From NCBI GenBank assembly GCA_022432975.1, contig CM039512.1:41337501-41401500 (forward strand): DNA of 64,000 nt, in the 5' to 3' direction. The notes beneath the pieces were generated by a model. That model had not been told where the DNA came from and did not search any database. It was given only the letters and a program-made list of their open reading frames with translations. This document shows, in pieces, positions 36,586 to 46,910 of the stretch. The translations under genes were made by a program, and so were the position numbers. This stretch comes from Begonia masoniana (lineage: Eukaryota; Streptophyta; Magnoliopsida; Cucurbitales; Begoniaceae). How positions within the stretch are numbered: position 1 is the stretch's first letter; each line of letters opens with the position of its first letter.

Positions 36586-37187
36586 ATCATGATTGCCGCG
36601 ATAGACAAATGATTATGTATGACTGCCGCAATAGGCAAATGACTATGTACCCCTGTCTTCCTCCCTCGTCTCCTGCCTTAATACATGTTATGTAAAAGAT
36701 AAAGATGAACACGAATGGTGAATTGTTTATGAACTTATGTCTCTTTAAATTGTGTACTCATGTATATATGTCAGTATGCATTCCTTACTAAGCATTAGGC
36801 TTATAGTTAAACCTTATGGTGTAGGTGAAGAAGGTTCAGGTGAGGATGTTACGTTCAAAGAGGATGCTCAAGGCTGGTTGCTGGAGGATGCTCAAGGTGA
36901 CAGTGTGGGACTGGAGAGGCGATTTATGACCCCTGGTTAAGACTCTTATGTTACAGTATGTTAAAGAATATGGTAGTTTAAGTAGGATGAGATTATTTTA
37001 AAACGTTGAGCTTTGAAACTGTCTAACGGATCACTGAGTCAGGGAATGATTATATCGATTTATAAATGGTCTGTTGCTTAAGTCTTCCGCTATATGCATT
37101 TTGAATGAGTTGTGTTTTCTTTCTGTTGGAAGGAGTCAATTGATGATTTAGAGTTCTCTACCGTAAGAAGGAAGCTGGAAGAGGTAG

Positions 37188-37482
37188 TCTTCCGGCTGAC
37201 GTCATCGGCAGATGCCGAAGGTTAATCGTTTGATGGTTTAGTCTTCCGGCTGACGTCATCGGCAGATGCCGAAGGGTAATTGTTTGATGGATTAGTCTTC
37301 CGGCTGACGTCATCGGCAAATGCCGAAGGGTAATTGTTTGTTAGTTTAGTCTTCCGGTTGACGTCATTGGCAGATGCCGAAGGTTAATTGTTTGATGGTT
37401 TAGTCTTCCGGCTGACGTCATCGGCAGATGCCGAAGGATAGTTGTATGATGGTTCAGTCTTCCGGATGACGCCACCGGAAGA
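37188..37482 (+). repeat. ~53-bp TGACGTCA tandem repeat, copy B
   Basis: Five units with CCGGCTGACGTCATCGGC or close variants and one decayed unit. Same block as at 6700-6995. Confidence 0.85.
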
Positions 37483-37974
37483 TGTAAAATGTGTTTTGTC
37501 ATTTAGTGACCGGATGATGTTTTAATTTAGCACGCGAGGCCCACGTGCCCACCGGAAGATGTCTCCTTTTAGGTGATGTTAAGCGAGTCACGCGTAATGC
37601 ACGTGATGACCGGACGACTAAGTTTCTGAGGGTTGTCAACGCATGCAACCCATGCAAACCCGAGTGGTATTTTGTTAAGAGAATTGAGGGCACTTCCTCT
37701 TTTCCCGAAATTGTCAAGAAACCAAGGACCGAGTCTAGTCGCTCGACTCTGTGAAAGTTTGAGCCGACGAGGCATGGGAAGTCGGGCACGAGAGGGTTCG
37801 TCTTCCTTAATGATTCTGCGTCTCTATTATCAGTTTAGAAAAAAAAAAATATATGTAAAATGTGAAAGTCTGTTGAGAGATAGTAAGGGAATGTAATAAT
37901 AGTAAAAGCCAAGCAAACGGTTAATGAAAGAATATGAACACGTGACGGATCCTGGCCGGGGTCGTTACAATCAT

Positions 37975-38374
37975 TAAATGACACAACAAGGTAGGCTCAG
38001 AAAGCTCAAACGATTCAAAGATGGCCTAAATCATTCTTTTGTTTCAGAAAAATTTCAATTTGCATTCGAGGATAATGAGCAAAACCAAGAAAGATTCTCG
38101 TTCTCACACATTTGACTGGAGTTACACTCCCTTACCCTGTTTATTCTCGTTCACTCCCTTACAGTATCTGGGTTTCACTCTTAGTAGACTACACAAATAT
38201 TACCAACAAATAGAATCAAACAAGAATAGAACGTGTTCAAATAAATTGAAGATAACTATGTAAGCTCTAATCAATGCAAACTAAGACAAATCAAATCTTC
38301 TGTTCAGTATTTCCCAAGGAGTCAAAGCATGAATCAATCATTTAAATCATCATCAACACCTCAACCAAGATTTC
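37975..38374 (-). other. Athila-like interior between two solo LTRs
   Basis: About 400 bp of non-coding element sequence left between the ATCAT and ATTTC insertions. It includes ATTTC (38370-38374), the left duplication of the next solo LTR. A plus-strand open stretch at 38039-38263 has no recognised domain. Confidence 0.6.
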
Positions 38375-39077
38375 TGTAACGCCCCGAGTCTCCACGACTC
38401 GGTTCGCTGCAAGGACTATTCTAGTCTAAACAACTCTCTTTCTTTACCACTATCTCATACACTTAAACTGTTTTCCTTAATCCACTACATACTCCTAATC
38501 TCGTTTGTTAGGCACCATAGAATCCTCCCCGAAAATTTCGGCAGAGTGATGCCTGAAAATGGCGCCCCCAACATGCTAAGTACCTGCGTAAATTAAAAAA
38601 AAAAAACCAAAATTTCCAACCAACCCAGAATATTCCTGCACACCCTACAACATGCTAAATCTCCTGGACACACCTCATATCAACCAGAACAACTGTACCA
38701 CCAAATCAAAATGAAGAAAGTCCGTAGTATAGGGTGACACATCACCCTTTACTATGGCTATATACAACAAAATATGTAATGCTCTCACAAAATAGCCTAC
38801 ACCCGATCAACACCATAATGTGACTCCTACTGGGTCAGGTCGCCCTAATACTGCCGTCAACCGGGGCCCTGGTCGCACATCACCAACTGGCATCTACCCC
38901 TGGTCAGGCTCTCGGTACTCACCTTCCTGCTCGGCAATACCTACACCACATAACACACCGTAAGCTCAAGGCTTAGAAAGTAGAGTGCAAAGTACAAATA
39001 TGAAACATGAAAATTGGTTATGCAATCCTAACACATGCACGTCTCTACACACGTTGTCATCCCCTCGCCACATCGCA

Positions 39078-39453
39078 TCTCCCGGGGCGTAACGTATTGC
39101 CGTCCCCCGGTCTACAACGATCCTCGGGGCGTAACGTATCACCGTCCCCCGGTCTACAACGATCCCCGGGGCGTAACGTATCGCCGTCCCCCGGTCTACA
39201 ACGATCCTCGGGGCGTAACGTATCGCCGTCCCCCAGTCTACAACGATCCCCGGGGCGTAACGTATCGCCGTCGCCCGAGTCTACAACGATCCCCGGGGCG
39301 TAACGTATCGCTGTCCCCCGGTCTACAACGATCCCTGGGGCATAACGTATCGCCGTCCCCCGGTCTACAATGTTCCCCGGAGCGTAACGTATCGCCATCC
39401 CCCGATCTACAATGATCCCTGGGGCGTAACATATCGTTGTCCCCCGGTCTAAC
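39078..39453. repeat. 42-bp minisatellite, about nine divergent units
   Basis: Same unit as the 57-unit array of copy A, but most units carry private substitutions and one carries an indel. The array follows about 0.28 kb (38800-39077) that is missing from copy A. This looks like the older, unexpanded state. Confidence 0.92.
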
Positions 39454-39820
39454 CTTGTCCACGTGGCGTTACAAATCGCCGCCCCATGTGGTTAGGTGGC
39501 TCGTTCCTTATCTCCTCTACTCTCCCATGCTTAAAACATGATGCATGCTAACCATAACGTACTCACAACGACTGCACACACACATCACATCACATCACAT
39601 CACATACGTACCAACGACCCACAGCACGCACAAGACTCACAACGTACACACCACTAACCTACATCCTGCACGAAACTCACAACATACGTACCACCGACTC
39701 ACAGGCTGCACAAGAATCCCATCCTACACACCATGACCAACTAACGACAACTTCGCCTCCACATCACATCACTCACGTACCTACGACTCACAACCTACAT
39801 ACCATGACCAACTAACGAAT

Positions 39821-42255
39821 TGTAATATCCAGCTTTTCTGGATATTATTATTTTAATATATATTGGTATTTTTGTAAATATGTCAAATCAAGCCCGTTTC
39901 ACGAAAAGAGAACACAATTATTATCCTAATTATTAATATGGATTTTAAGGAAATTATGAGAATTTTCGGAGATTAAACGCTATATTCCGAGTAATTACAT
40001 TTCTCGTAATATAGAAGACGTTCTCGTAAAAATAGCAAACGAGGTCCGTTTTGCGAACGGATAGTTTTGTTAGATCCTAAATAATAAGTTGGACATATTG
40101 TTGAAATAAGGAAATTTGGTGAACCCGAATAGTTGGACGATTAACGAACCGAATGATGAAACGAATATAAAAACTATGGAAGGGCATTTTAGTAATTTGC
40201 AAAACCAAAATTTATAAAATTAACCAAAATCCCTTTTCTCTTCATTTCCTCTCTTCCTTCGTGATTTCCAGAGAGCTTCTCTCTGCTCTCTCCCTCTGGT
40301 CGCCGACGCCGATCAACGATCCGACCTCCGTTCTCCTCCGTTTCTCTTCCGTTCTTCGTGATTCTTCCTCCTCTCGCTACCCTAGGTATGAACCTACGAT
40401 CTTAGAGTGTTTATTTCGATTTCTAAGAAGTTTAAATAATTAGGGTTTCGATCGATTTTCGTTAAAAACGCGAATTAGGGTTCGTAATTAATAGGTTAGC
40501 CTTGATTAAGTATATATTAAACGTATTTGACGTTATTGGACGAAGTTAAATTGAATTGTGGAAAAACGTTAAATTCGAGAATTTAGGGATTTTCGAGAAA
40601 GGTTCGTGAATTGTGATTTTGAACCATCAAGCGTGAATTGGTCGTTTAGACGTCTAGATTAGTTAAGTTAGAACTTTAGGAAAGTTCCTTAGTTAAGAAT
40701 TTTATTAAATTGGAAAATTTGGAGTTCAGATGCGTCATATTGACAATATTGTAAATTTGCCTCAGACGAACAACGCTCGTGGACGGAGCTTGAGCTGCAA
40801 CGGACGCGAGGTAAGTTCTCGTGATCTTCTCTGGCCGATTGGCCTACACCGTACTTCGATGTAGCGTCGAGGATCTCAATGGATTAGTTGTTTTAAATTG
40901 CTTTGGGTCGGGTAGATAGGTTTATAGTTCTTTTAGGTTATTCTATTTCGGTCTCGATGGTATGCATGATGGTTGTTTACTTTATGTTCATATCTGTTCA
41001 TGCATCACGTGTTTTAAATGTCATGAAAACGAATTTCCGCACGACGTTTTAAAGTAAATGCAAAGAAAGAATGACCCTCCGGTATACAGTTTAAATGACC
41101 CTTCGGTATATAGTCTAAATGGCCCATCGGAATACAGTTTATAGCAAAGCAAAGCAAAGAAATCGGTATACAGTTTATAGCAAAGCAAAACAAAGCAAAG
41201 TAAAGTAAAGTAAAGTAAAGAAAACAATGCATGATTTATAGATTCATATGCACAGCACGCATTTGCATTTACTAGAGCTTACTGAGATTTTTATCTCATA
41301 GATGTCTGTATGGTGTAGGTGACGTAAACCCAGGTGAGGACGACGTTCCACCTTCTGATGTTTGAGGCGGTTGATGGATGATGGCCCGTGGGAGTGCGCT
41401 GGGCAGTCGAGACGCGTTTGACCCGTGGGGGAAGTATGTATAGATTTTGGGATTTTGTGATGTTTGGGCTGATGTCAATTTGTATAGAACATATTAGGAT
41501 GCTTGGTCTGGTAGTTGATAGGTTTACTTTGACGTTTCAAATGTTTTGGTAATCGTATTTAAAACGTTTTGTTAAGTATTTTATTTAAATGTTATAGAAA
41601 ATGTGTTAAAGGGTTGTAGGGTTGGTTACGGATATGCTCGGTTCTTAGAGCTATCCACGCGGTTGGATTTCGCAAAGTCTGCTGCAAATGGATTGAGTTT
41701 AGAATACGTATTAGTTAAGTTTAAATGATAAATTGATGGTGATTAGTGGTGGAAGTGGAAAATGCTAAAAGTGGCAGGATGATGTTCTGCTCTCTGGAAT
41801 TTCCAGAGAGCACTTGTAAAAATAGAGAGAAATGAAGTAGGAGATCGCTCTCTGGAATCTCGGATTCCAGAGAGTGGGAGAGGAGAAAATGGTCGCTGCA
41901 AAGTGCAGCGACCAGTCGCTGCAATATGCAGCGACTGGGCACTGCACATTGCAGCGCCTAGGCGCTCAGTCGCCGCACCTGCTTCCCTCCGTTTTTCCGG
42001 TTTTGCCCTTCCGCGATTTGTTTACTGTTTTAAATGATTTTAATTGTTTTAAATAGTTTACTTTATTTACTTTTAATTGTTTTAAATTGGTTTAAAAGCT
42101 TCGAAAGTTAGATTTAATTTCTGATTTCGGTTTAGGTTTAGTTTACAGTTTAATTAAGTTTGTTTAAAATGATAAGTTAAAGATATGAGTATAAAGTGTA
42201 AAATAAAAATGAAAAATTTATACGGGTAAATGGGTACAGTATTAGGGGTGTTACA
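39821..42255 (+). mobile_element. Solo LTR nested in a solo LTR, copy B
   Basis: TGTAATATCCAG...GGGGTGTTACA, 2435 bp, with CGAAT at 39816-39820 and 42256-42260. Predicted introns are 40386-40765 and 40811-41318, around a 45-nt exon. A TATA-like sequence (GAATATAAAAAC) is near 40163-40175. A palindrome cluster occupies 41789-41966. Confidence 0.92.
41789..41966. repeat. Cluster of five perfect palindromes
   Basis: In order: 41789-41811 (11-bp arms, loop 1), 41848-41874 (12-bp arms, loop 3), 41891-41913 (10-bp arms GGTCGCTGCA, loop 3), 41912-41938 (12-bp arms, loop 3) and 41953-41966 (14-bp AGCGCCTAGGCGCT, no loop). The third and fourth share the GTCGCTGCA core and overlap by two bases. All lie in the 3' part of the solo LTR. 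Confidence 0.95.
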
Positions 42256-43438
42256 CGAATACTTCACATACCCATCACTTCACACGCATACCTACGACCC
42301 AGCACATACACAAGACTCACAACCTACACACAACTGTCCCACAACCCTCACAAGGCTCGCCACCTACGTACAACCGTCCCACAACTCTCACAAGGCTCGC
42401 CACCTACGTACAACCGTCCCACAACTCTCACAGGACTTACAACATACTTACAACCGACCCACAACCCGCACTAGACTCACATCATACCACTGACGATGAC
42501 CGCACATACACATCACCTACTAACTACTCATGACATACACACGACTCACAGAATGCAAACAACTGTGGTGTAGGCCCCTTATGGGCGACTCTCTAGCAAT
42601 TACACCCACACTACTACTTACCTGGCGTCCTAGCTTGCTGGAGATGTTCGGTTTCCTGCCCACCTACGGCTCGACCTACGACAAAAATTCAAACTTCATC
42701 AGAATCAAGCTTACATTCACCACTTCCCTCTCAAACTATTATTTCTAGCCTAACCCAACAAAAACTCAACTAAACGGGCCACTAATTGGGTTTGGTAAAA
42801 ACCGACCCAAAACTTCAAACACGCATAACTCACACGTCGGTTATCGGAATCGAACGATTCCAGCGGCCACGTACTCCCCTAATAACCTAGCTTAACTTGC
42901 AAAAAACCAAATTCAAAACAAACGGCTGTAGATAGGTCAAAAATAGAAAACCCAAATCTGCCCTAACTAAAATTCTCCCCCTCTCGATTTTCTTCATCAA
43001 TTTTTACCCGTTTCATTACCAATCGTCCACATTCAACTCAATTTAACGTAAATAAACAAAACGCCCAATGTATCACACGAGAAAACCTGAGGCCCAAACT
43101 CTGGTCCTCTGTTTTTAGCTCGGTCTGAGCTTCCTGTTTCCCGGCGACTTTTGCCGGAGTCAAGCCCGGCCAATTGACACGAAAAATGGCAAAAAATGGT
43201 CGGTGATCGGAGCTGAAACAAGCTCGTCCCCCTCGGCCACGAACAGCGAGAAAACAGGGAAGTTAAAAAAAAAACGAGCCTACCTGTCGGTTTATGCGCG
43301 GAGACAAGCTGGAACTCGTTCGCTGCCGTCGACTGGCCGGAGAACGTCGAAAATCACGGTGGTTCGCTCAGCCGATCGTCGTCACGTCGTTCTCCCCTTT
43401 CCCCCCTCCCTGTTCTGCTCTGTGCCCGTGGAAGCCAG

Positions 43439-43477
43439 ACAAACCGAATGGCTTCTTCAAGAAGCCATTCGGTTTGT
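43439..43477. repeat. 39-bp perfect palindrome, copy B
   Basis: Arms ACAAACCGAATGGCTTCTT and complement, one-base loop, about 270 bp from the LTR 5' end on the element strand. The related LTR at 27337-29701 has an imperfect hairpin at the same distance with a different outer stem. Confidence 0.95.
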
Positions 43478-43780
43478 TTTAATGTTTCTTTTAAAACAAT
43501 TTAAATTAATTAAATTGGAACTTACCTTTTTGCCCCTTTTTGGTCCCGTCAAAAAAATTCTATCATTTGTCTGTCGATTTTTTATTTTTATTATTATTTT
43601 TTTTATATCCACTTTCACTCCTCGCTCGGTTTAAACCTCTTCATCAGAACCCCCGAGAGATCTGACGACAAACTGACTAATTAATCACAAGATAAATTAA
43701 TTAACTCATCTGGAAAAATCCGGGTGTTACAATTTCAGATTGCAATACCAAAATATATCAAAGTGCTCAGATACGCTAAA

Positions 43781-43800
43781 ATCACCCCCAAACTTAAAAT
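43781..43800 (-). other. Second polypurine-like motif of the Athila-like element
   Basis: Element strand AAGTTTGGGGGTGAT preceded by GAGGACAATG, the same arrangement as the tract next to the 3' LTR. It lies on the 3' side of the coding remnant, about 1.4 kb from the LTR once insertions are removed. It could be an upstream polypurine tract or a relic of an older 3' end. Confidence 0.55.
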
Positions 43801-43909
43801 AGACATTGTCCTCAATATATAAAAAATATAGGGTAAAAGTCGCGTACCTCATGATGTCTTGAGCTGGTCGTGGAGTTTCAGTTGAAGGAGTAATCGAGCA
43901 GAAGAGATT

Positions 43910-44360
43910 TTTTTTTTTTAACTAAATAAAATAAAATAAAATGATAAAAAGAATTTAAGATAACTGAATCGGACCCTATTTAAAAGAAGAAAAATAAATA
44001 AAATAAAAGAAGAAAAATAAATAAAAAGAAAATAAAATAAGAAACTAAAGAAAACAAAAAATAACAGTAAGAGAAAAAAAATAAAATAAAATAAAATAAA
44101 ATAAAAATAAAAATAAATAAAGAAATTATTATTATTATTATTTATTTTTTTAACATAAAATAAATAAAATGATAAAAAGAAAATAAAATGACTTAATCGG
44201 AACCTATTTAATAGAGAAAAATAAAAATAAAAGAAGAGAAGTAACGTAAAAAGAGAAAATAAAATGAAATAAGAAACTAAAACATAAAAAAGATAGAAAT
44301 AATAATGTTAATAAAAATAAGAAATAAAATAAAATAAAAAATAAAAAATAAATAAATAAC
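43910..44360. repeat. A-rich low-complexity tract, copy B
   Basis: AAATA and AAAATA repeats with interspersed motifs, in the 3' untranslated part of the Athila-like element. Length differs from copy A (15163-15421). Confidence 0.85.
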
Positions 44361-44367
44361 AAATGGG

Positions 44368-45134
44368 TTACCTCCCACCAAGTGCGTATTTTAACGTCGT
44401 CAGCTTGACGATATGCTGCGTCATGTTGGGTCGAGATATATAATGGAATTTGCATTTTTAACTGTACCGTCCCAATATGGTAACCCTTGTTGCCCATATA
44501 CCAACTTATCATTCGCCAGAAACTTTTTGTGGTCAGGTGGTTTCTTAATAGGTGGTATGACCCGTAATGTCGATTCCCCCAGATTTTCAACGTATTGCAT
44601 CTCATTCAGCTCAAGAGAGTCGCTTAGTTGACGTGAGGCTTCCATTGTAACAGTGTTAGGGAGTTCCACCCGAAATATGTCAGCGCTAGATATTGGGTAT
44701 TCCATTGACTTATACACCTTGAATGTCACCTATTCGTCCTGTACTTGCAATTTAAGCTCCCCCTTTCTAAGATCAATGACAGCACCACCTGTAGCTAAGA
44801 ATGGTCGCCCTAATATAATCGGCAGATTTTGATCTTCTTCCATATGAAGCACAATAAAATCGGCAGGGAATATAAATTTGTCGACCTTTACGAGCACATC
44901 TTTAATGATTCCCCTCGGGTGTTTAATAGAACGATCGGCCATCAATAATGTAACCTCTGTCAGCTTTGCTTTGCCTAAATTGAGTTTCCGGAATATAGAC
45001 AAAGGCATCAAATTAATGCTCGCCCCCAAATCACATAGTGCCCTGGTAGATACAGAATTGCCAATCTCGCATGGTATAGTAAAACTTCCTGGATCATTTA
45101 ATTTTTTGAGGTAGCTTTTTCTGAATAATAGCAC
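44368..45134 (-). pseudogene. Athila-like protease region and C-terminal tail
   Basis: The aspartic protease motif CDLGASINLMPLSIF is at residues 34-48 of the 45134-44730 reading, followed by NLPIILGRPFLATGGAVIDLRKG, the usual flap-side block of this lineage. An in-frame TAG at 44730-44732 interrupts it, then KVYKSMEYP continues in the same frame. The end is ALGGR with stop at 44368-44370, reached after one more small frameshift near 44420. Reverse transcriptase does not follow, so protease is joined almost directly to a short C-terminal tail. I infer an internal deletion of the polymerase-integrase part. Confidence 0.75.
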
Positions 45135-45906
45135 TGCATTCTTCTGTAAGAGCTATAAAACCACACTCCTCTATTTTGCGCTTGTGGGAAAGAATATCTT
45201 TCAAAAATTTAGCATAACGCGGCATTTGTTCCAAAGCTTCGGCAAACGGAATATTAATGTGGAGCTTCTTGAAGACTTCAAGGAATTGAGAGAATTGCTT
45301 GTCAAGCTTCACATTTTTCAATCTTTGTGAAAATGGCACTGGAGGCGGTTGATGAGCTGGGTGTGATTTTTGAACTTCATCTGTATTAGTTTCCTCATTA
45401 ACAACTTCTGGCATGTTTTTTTCTTTTTGCACTGGTTCAACTAATGTGCACTGTCGAGTGGTAATTGCATTACAATGCTCTTTCGGATTTACTTCGGTGT
45501 TACTTGGTAATGAGCCTTGGGGTCTTCCATTTATGATGCTTGCAAAGTGCCCAAGTTGATTTTCGAGACTGCGGATTTGAGCTGATTGATTTTGCATCGA
45601 TGTACGGGTCTCGGTCATAAACTGTATAAGAGCTGTTTCGAGATCACTTTTCTTTTCAACTTGCTGAGATGGACTCGGTTGAGCTGCTTGAGGCATTTGC
45701 ATAACATTTTGAGAATTGCTTCAAGAGAAATTTGGATGTTGTCGCCACCCTGGATTATAAGTGTTTGAGTTGGGATTGACTTACCGATTAAAATTCTCCA
45801 TGTAGTTAACTTGTTCAGCAGATTTATTCGGCATAGGATTTCCTACTTGGCATTCTTCACTCTGATGCGGTCCTTGACACCATTGACAATTAACCATCGG
45901 CGTTTT
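45094..45906 (-). pseudogene. Athila-like Gag C-terminal part with zinc knuckle
   Basis: A CX2CX3HX4C knuckle (CQWCQGPHQSEEC) is encoded at 45850-45888. The open stretch 45702-45094 (202 codons) has coiled-coil-like QIRSLENQLGHFASIINGRPQGSLPSNTE and HINIPFAEALEQMPRYAKF, both typical of Athila polyproteins. It is separated from the Gag core by a frameshift between 45986 and 45897, from the downstream end by a stop between 45850 and 45702, and from protease by a frameshift near 45110. Confidence 0.78.
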
Positions 45907-45985
45907 CCTCACACTCACTGCTATATGAGATTCTTGTAATTGTTTAGTCAATGAGGCAACTTATAGTGTTAAAGCTTTCATAGCC

Positions 45986-46756
45986 TCAAGCTCTGGGGTA
46001 CCCGTTGTGCGCTTCATAATTGATCGCTCCACTAGGACACTGGTCATTATTAAGTGCTAATTCCTCCAATAAATCATAAGCGGCTTCTTCAGTCTTTCTC
46101 GTTAAAGCCCCACTTGCAGCTGCATTGACCAGAGTCTTAGTAGAGGCTGATAATCCCATATAAAAAGTCTGAATATGCATCCACATCGGTAGGCCATGAT
46201 TGGGGCATTTTCGCAACATCTCCTTAAAACGAGCCCACGCCTCATATAATGTCTCCCCATGGAACTGAGTAAAATTAATTATATCATTGCGAAGTCTAGC
46301 TGTCTTCTCGAATGGAAAGAACTTGGAAAGAAATTTCTGGCATAACTCTTCCCAAGTATTAATAGAATTAGCTGACAGCGAGTTAACCAAGTTCTTCGCA
46401 TGATCCCGTAATGAGAATGGAAATAAGCGTAATCTCACTGCATCATCCCCCACATTAGGAAATCGGAAGGTATCGCATACTTCTAAAAAATTGGCAATAT
46501 GATCCTTGGGGTCTTCAGAAGGTAATCCACTAAATTGAGATTGTTGAATCATGTGTAATGTGCCCGGCTTAATTTCAAAATTTGGAGCAATGGCCGGTTT
46601 CCGAATAGCTGAGTGAATCCCGGATACCGTAGGTATAACGTAGTCCAGCAAAGTTCGGTTTTCAACAACGTCCACCACTTGATCTACCGACACGCGCTGA
46701 TTGAATAAGTTCTCTTCTCTCTTTACGATTGCATCGACACGTACGTTCGATCTCAA
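45986..46756 (-). pseudogene. Athila-like Gag core (256 codons)
   Basis: The retrotransposon Gag domain covers about residues 107-203: [31 protein letters not shown], and [20 protein letters not shown], with MGLS closing it. In life Gag packages element RNA into particles. It begins 131 nt inside the primer site, reading away from the 5' LTR. The frame ends early at 45986; the zinc knuckle that should follow is in another frame, so full-length Gag is not made. Confidence 0.82.
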
Positions 46757-46886
46757 GATTTAGCGGGAGAAGATTAGCGTCTCCTTCTTTACGCATGCAC
46801 CTGAAAAGAACACGAAAATAAAAAAAATAAAATAAATAGAATTCAAAATAAAATTAACAATAATTAATTCGATATCAATACTTAAG

Positions 46887-46904
46887 TCCCCGGCAACGAC
46901 GCCA
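46887..46904 (-). other. Primer binding site, tRNA-Asp type, copy B
   Basis: Element strand TGGCGTCGTTGCCGGGGA, complementary to the 3' end of plant tRNA-Asp with one difference, 6 nt from the 5' LTR. Confidence 0.88.
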
Positions 46905-46910
46905 AAAACT

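Larger units (their letters stand above)
35613..37969 (+). mobile_element. Solo LTR inside the Athila-like interior, copy B
   Basis: TGTAACACCCGACAT...GGTCGTTACA, 2357 bp, with ATCAT at 35608-35612 and 37970-37974. Predicted introns are 35753-36075 and 36122-36824, around a 46-nt exon. The early part is deleted relative to 50719-53318: after TTCGGCCA it jumps to GCCGACATTCC, losing the TATAAATA box. Confidence 0.92.
38375..43731 (-). mobile_element. Solo LTR hosting a nested solo LTR, copy B
   Basis: TGTAACGCCCCGAG...CGGGTGTTACA with ATTTC at 38370-38374 and 43732-43736. Removing the nested LTR (39821-42255) and its duplication leaves about 2.9 kb. Minus-strand features: TATA-like sequence near 43590-43610, a 39-bp palindrome, a predicted middle exon at 42622-42675, a second intron from 42621 to 38584, and a 42-bp minisatellite within that intron. 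Confidence 0.92.
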
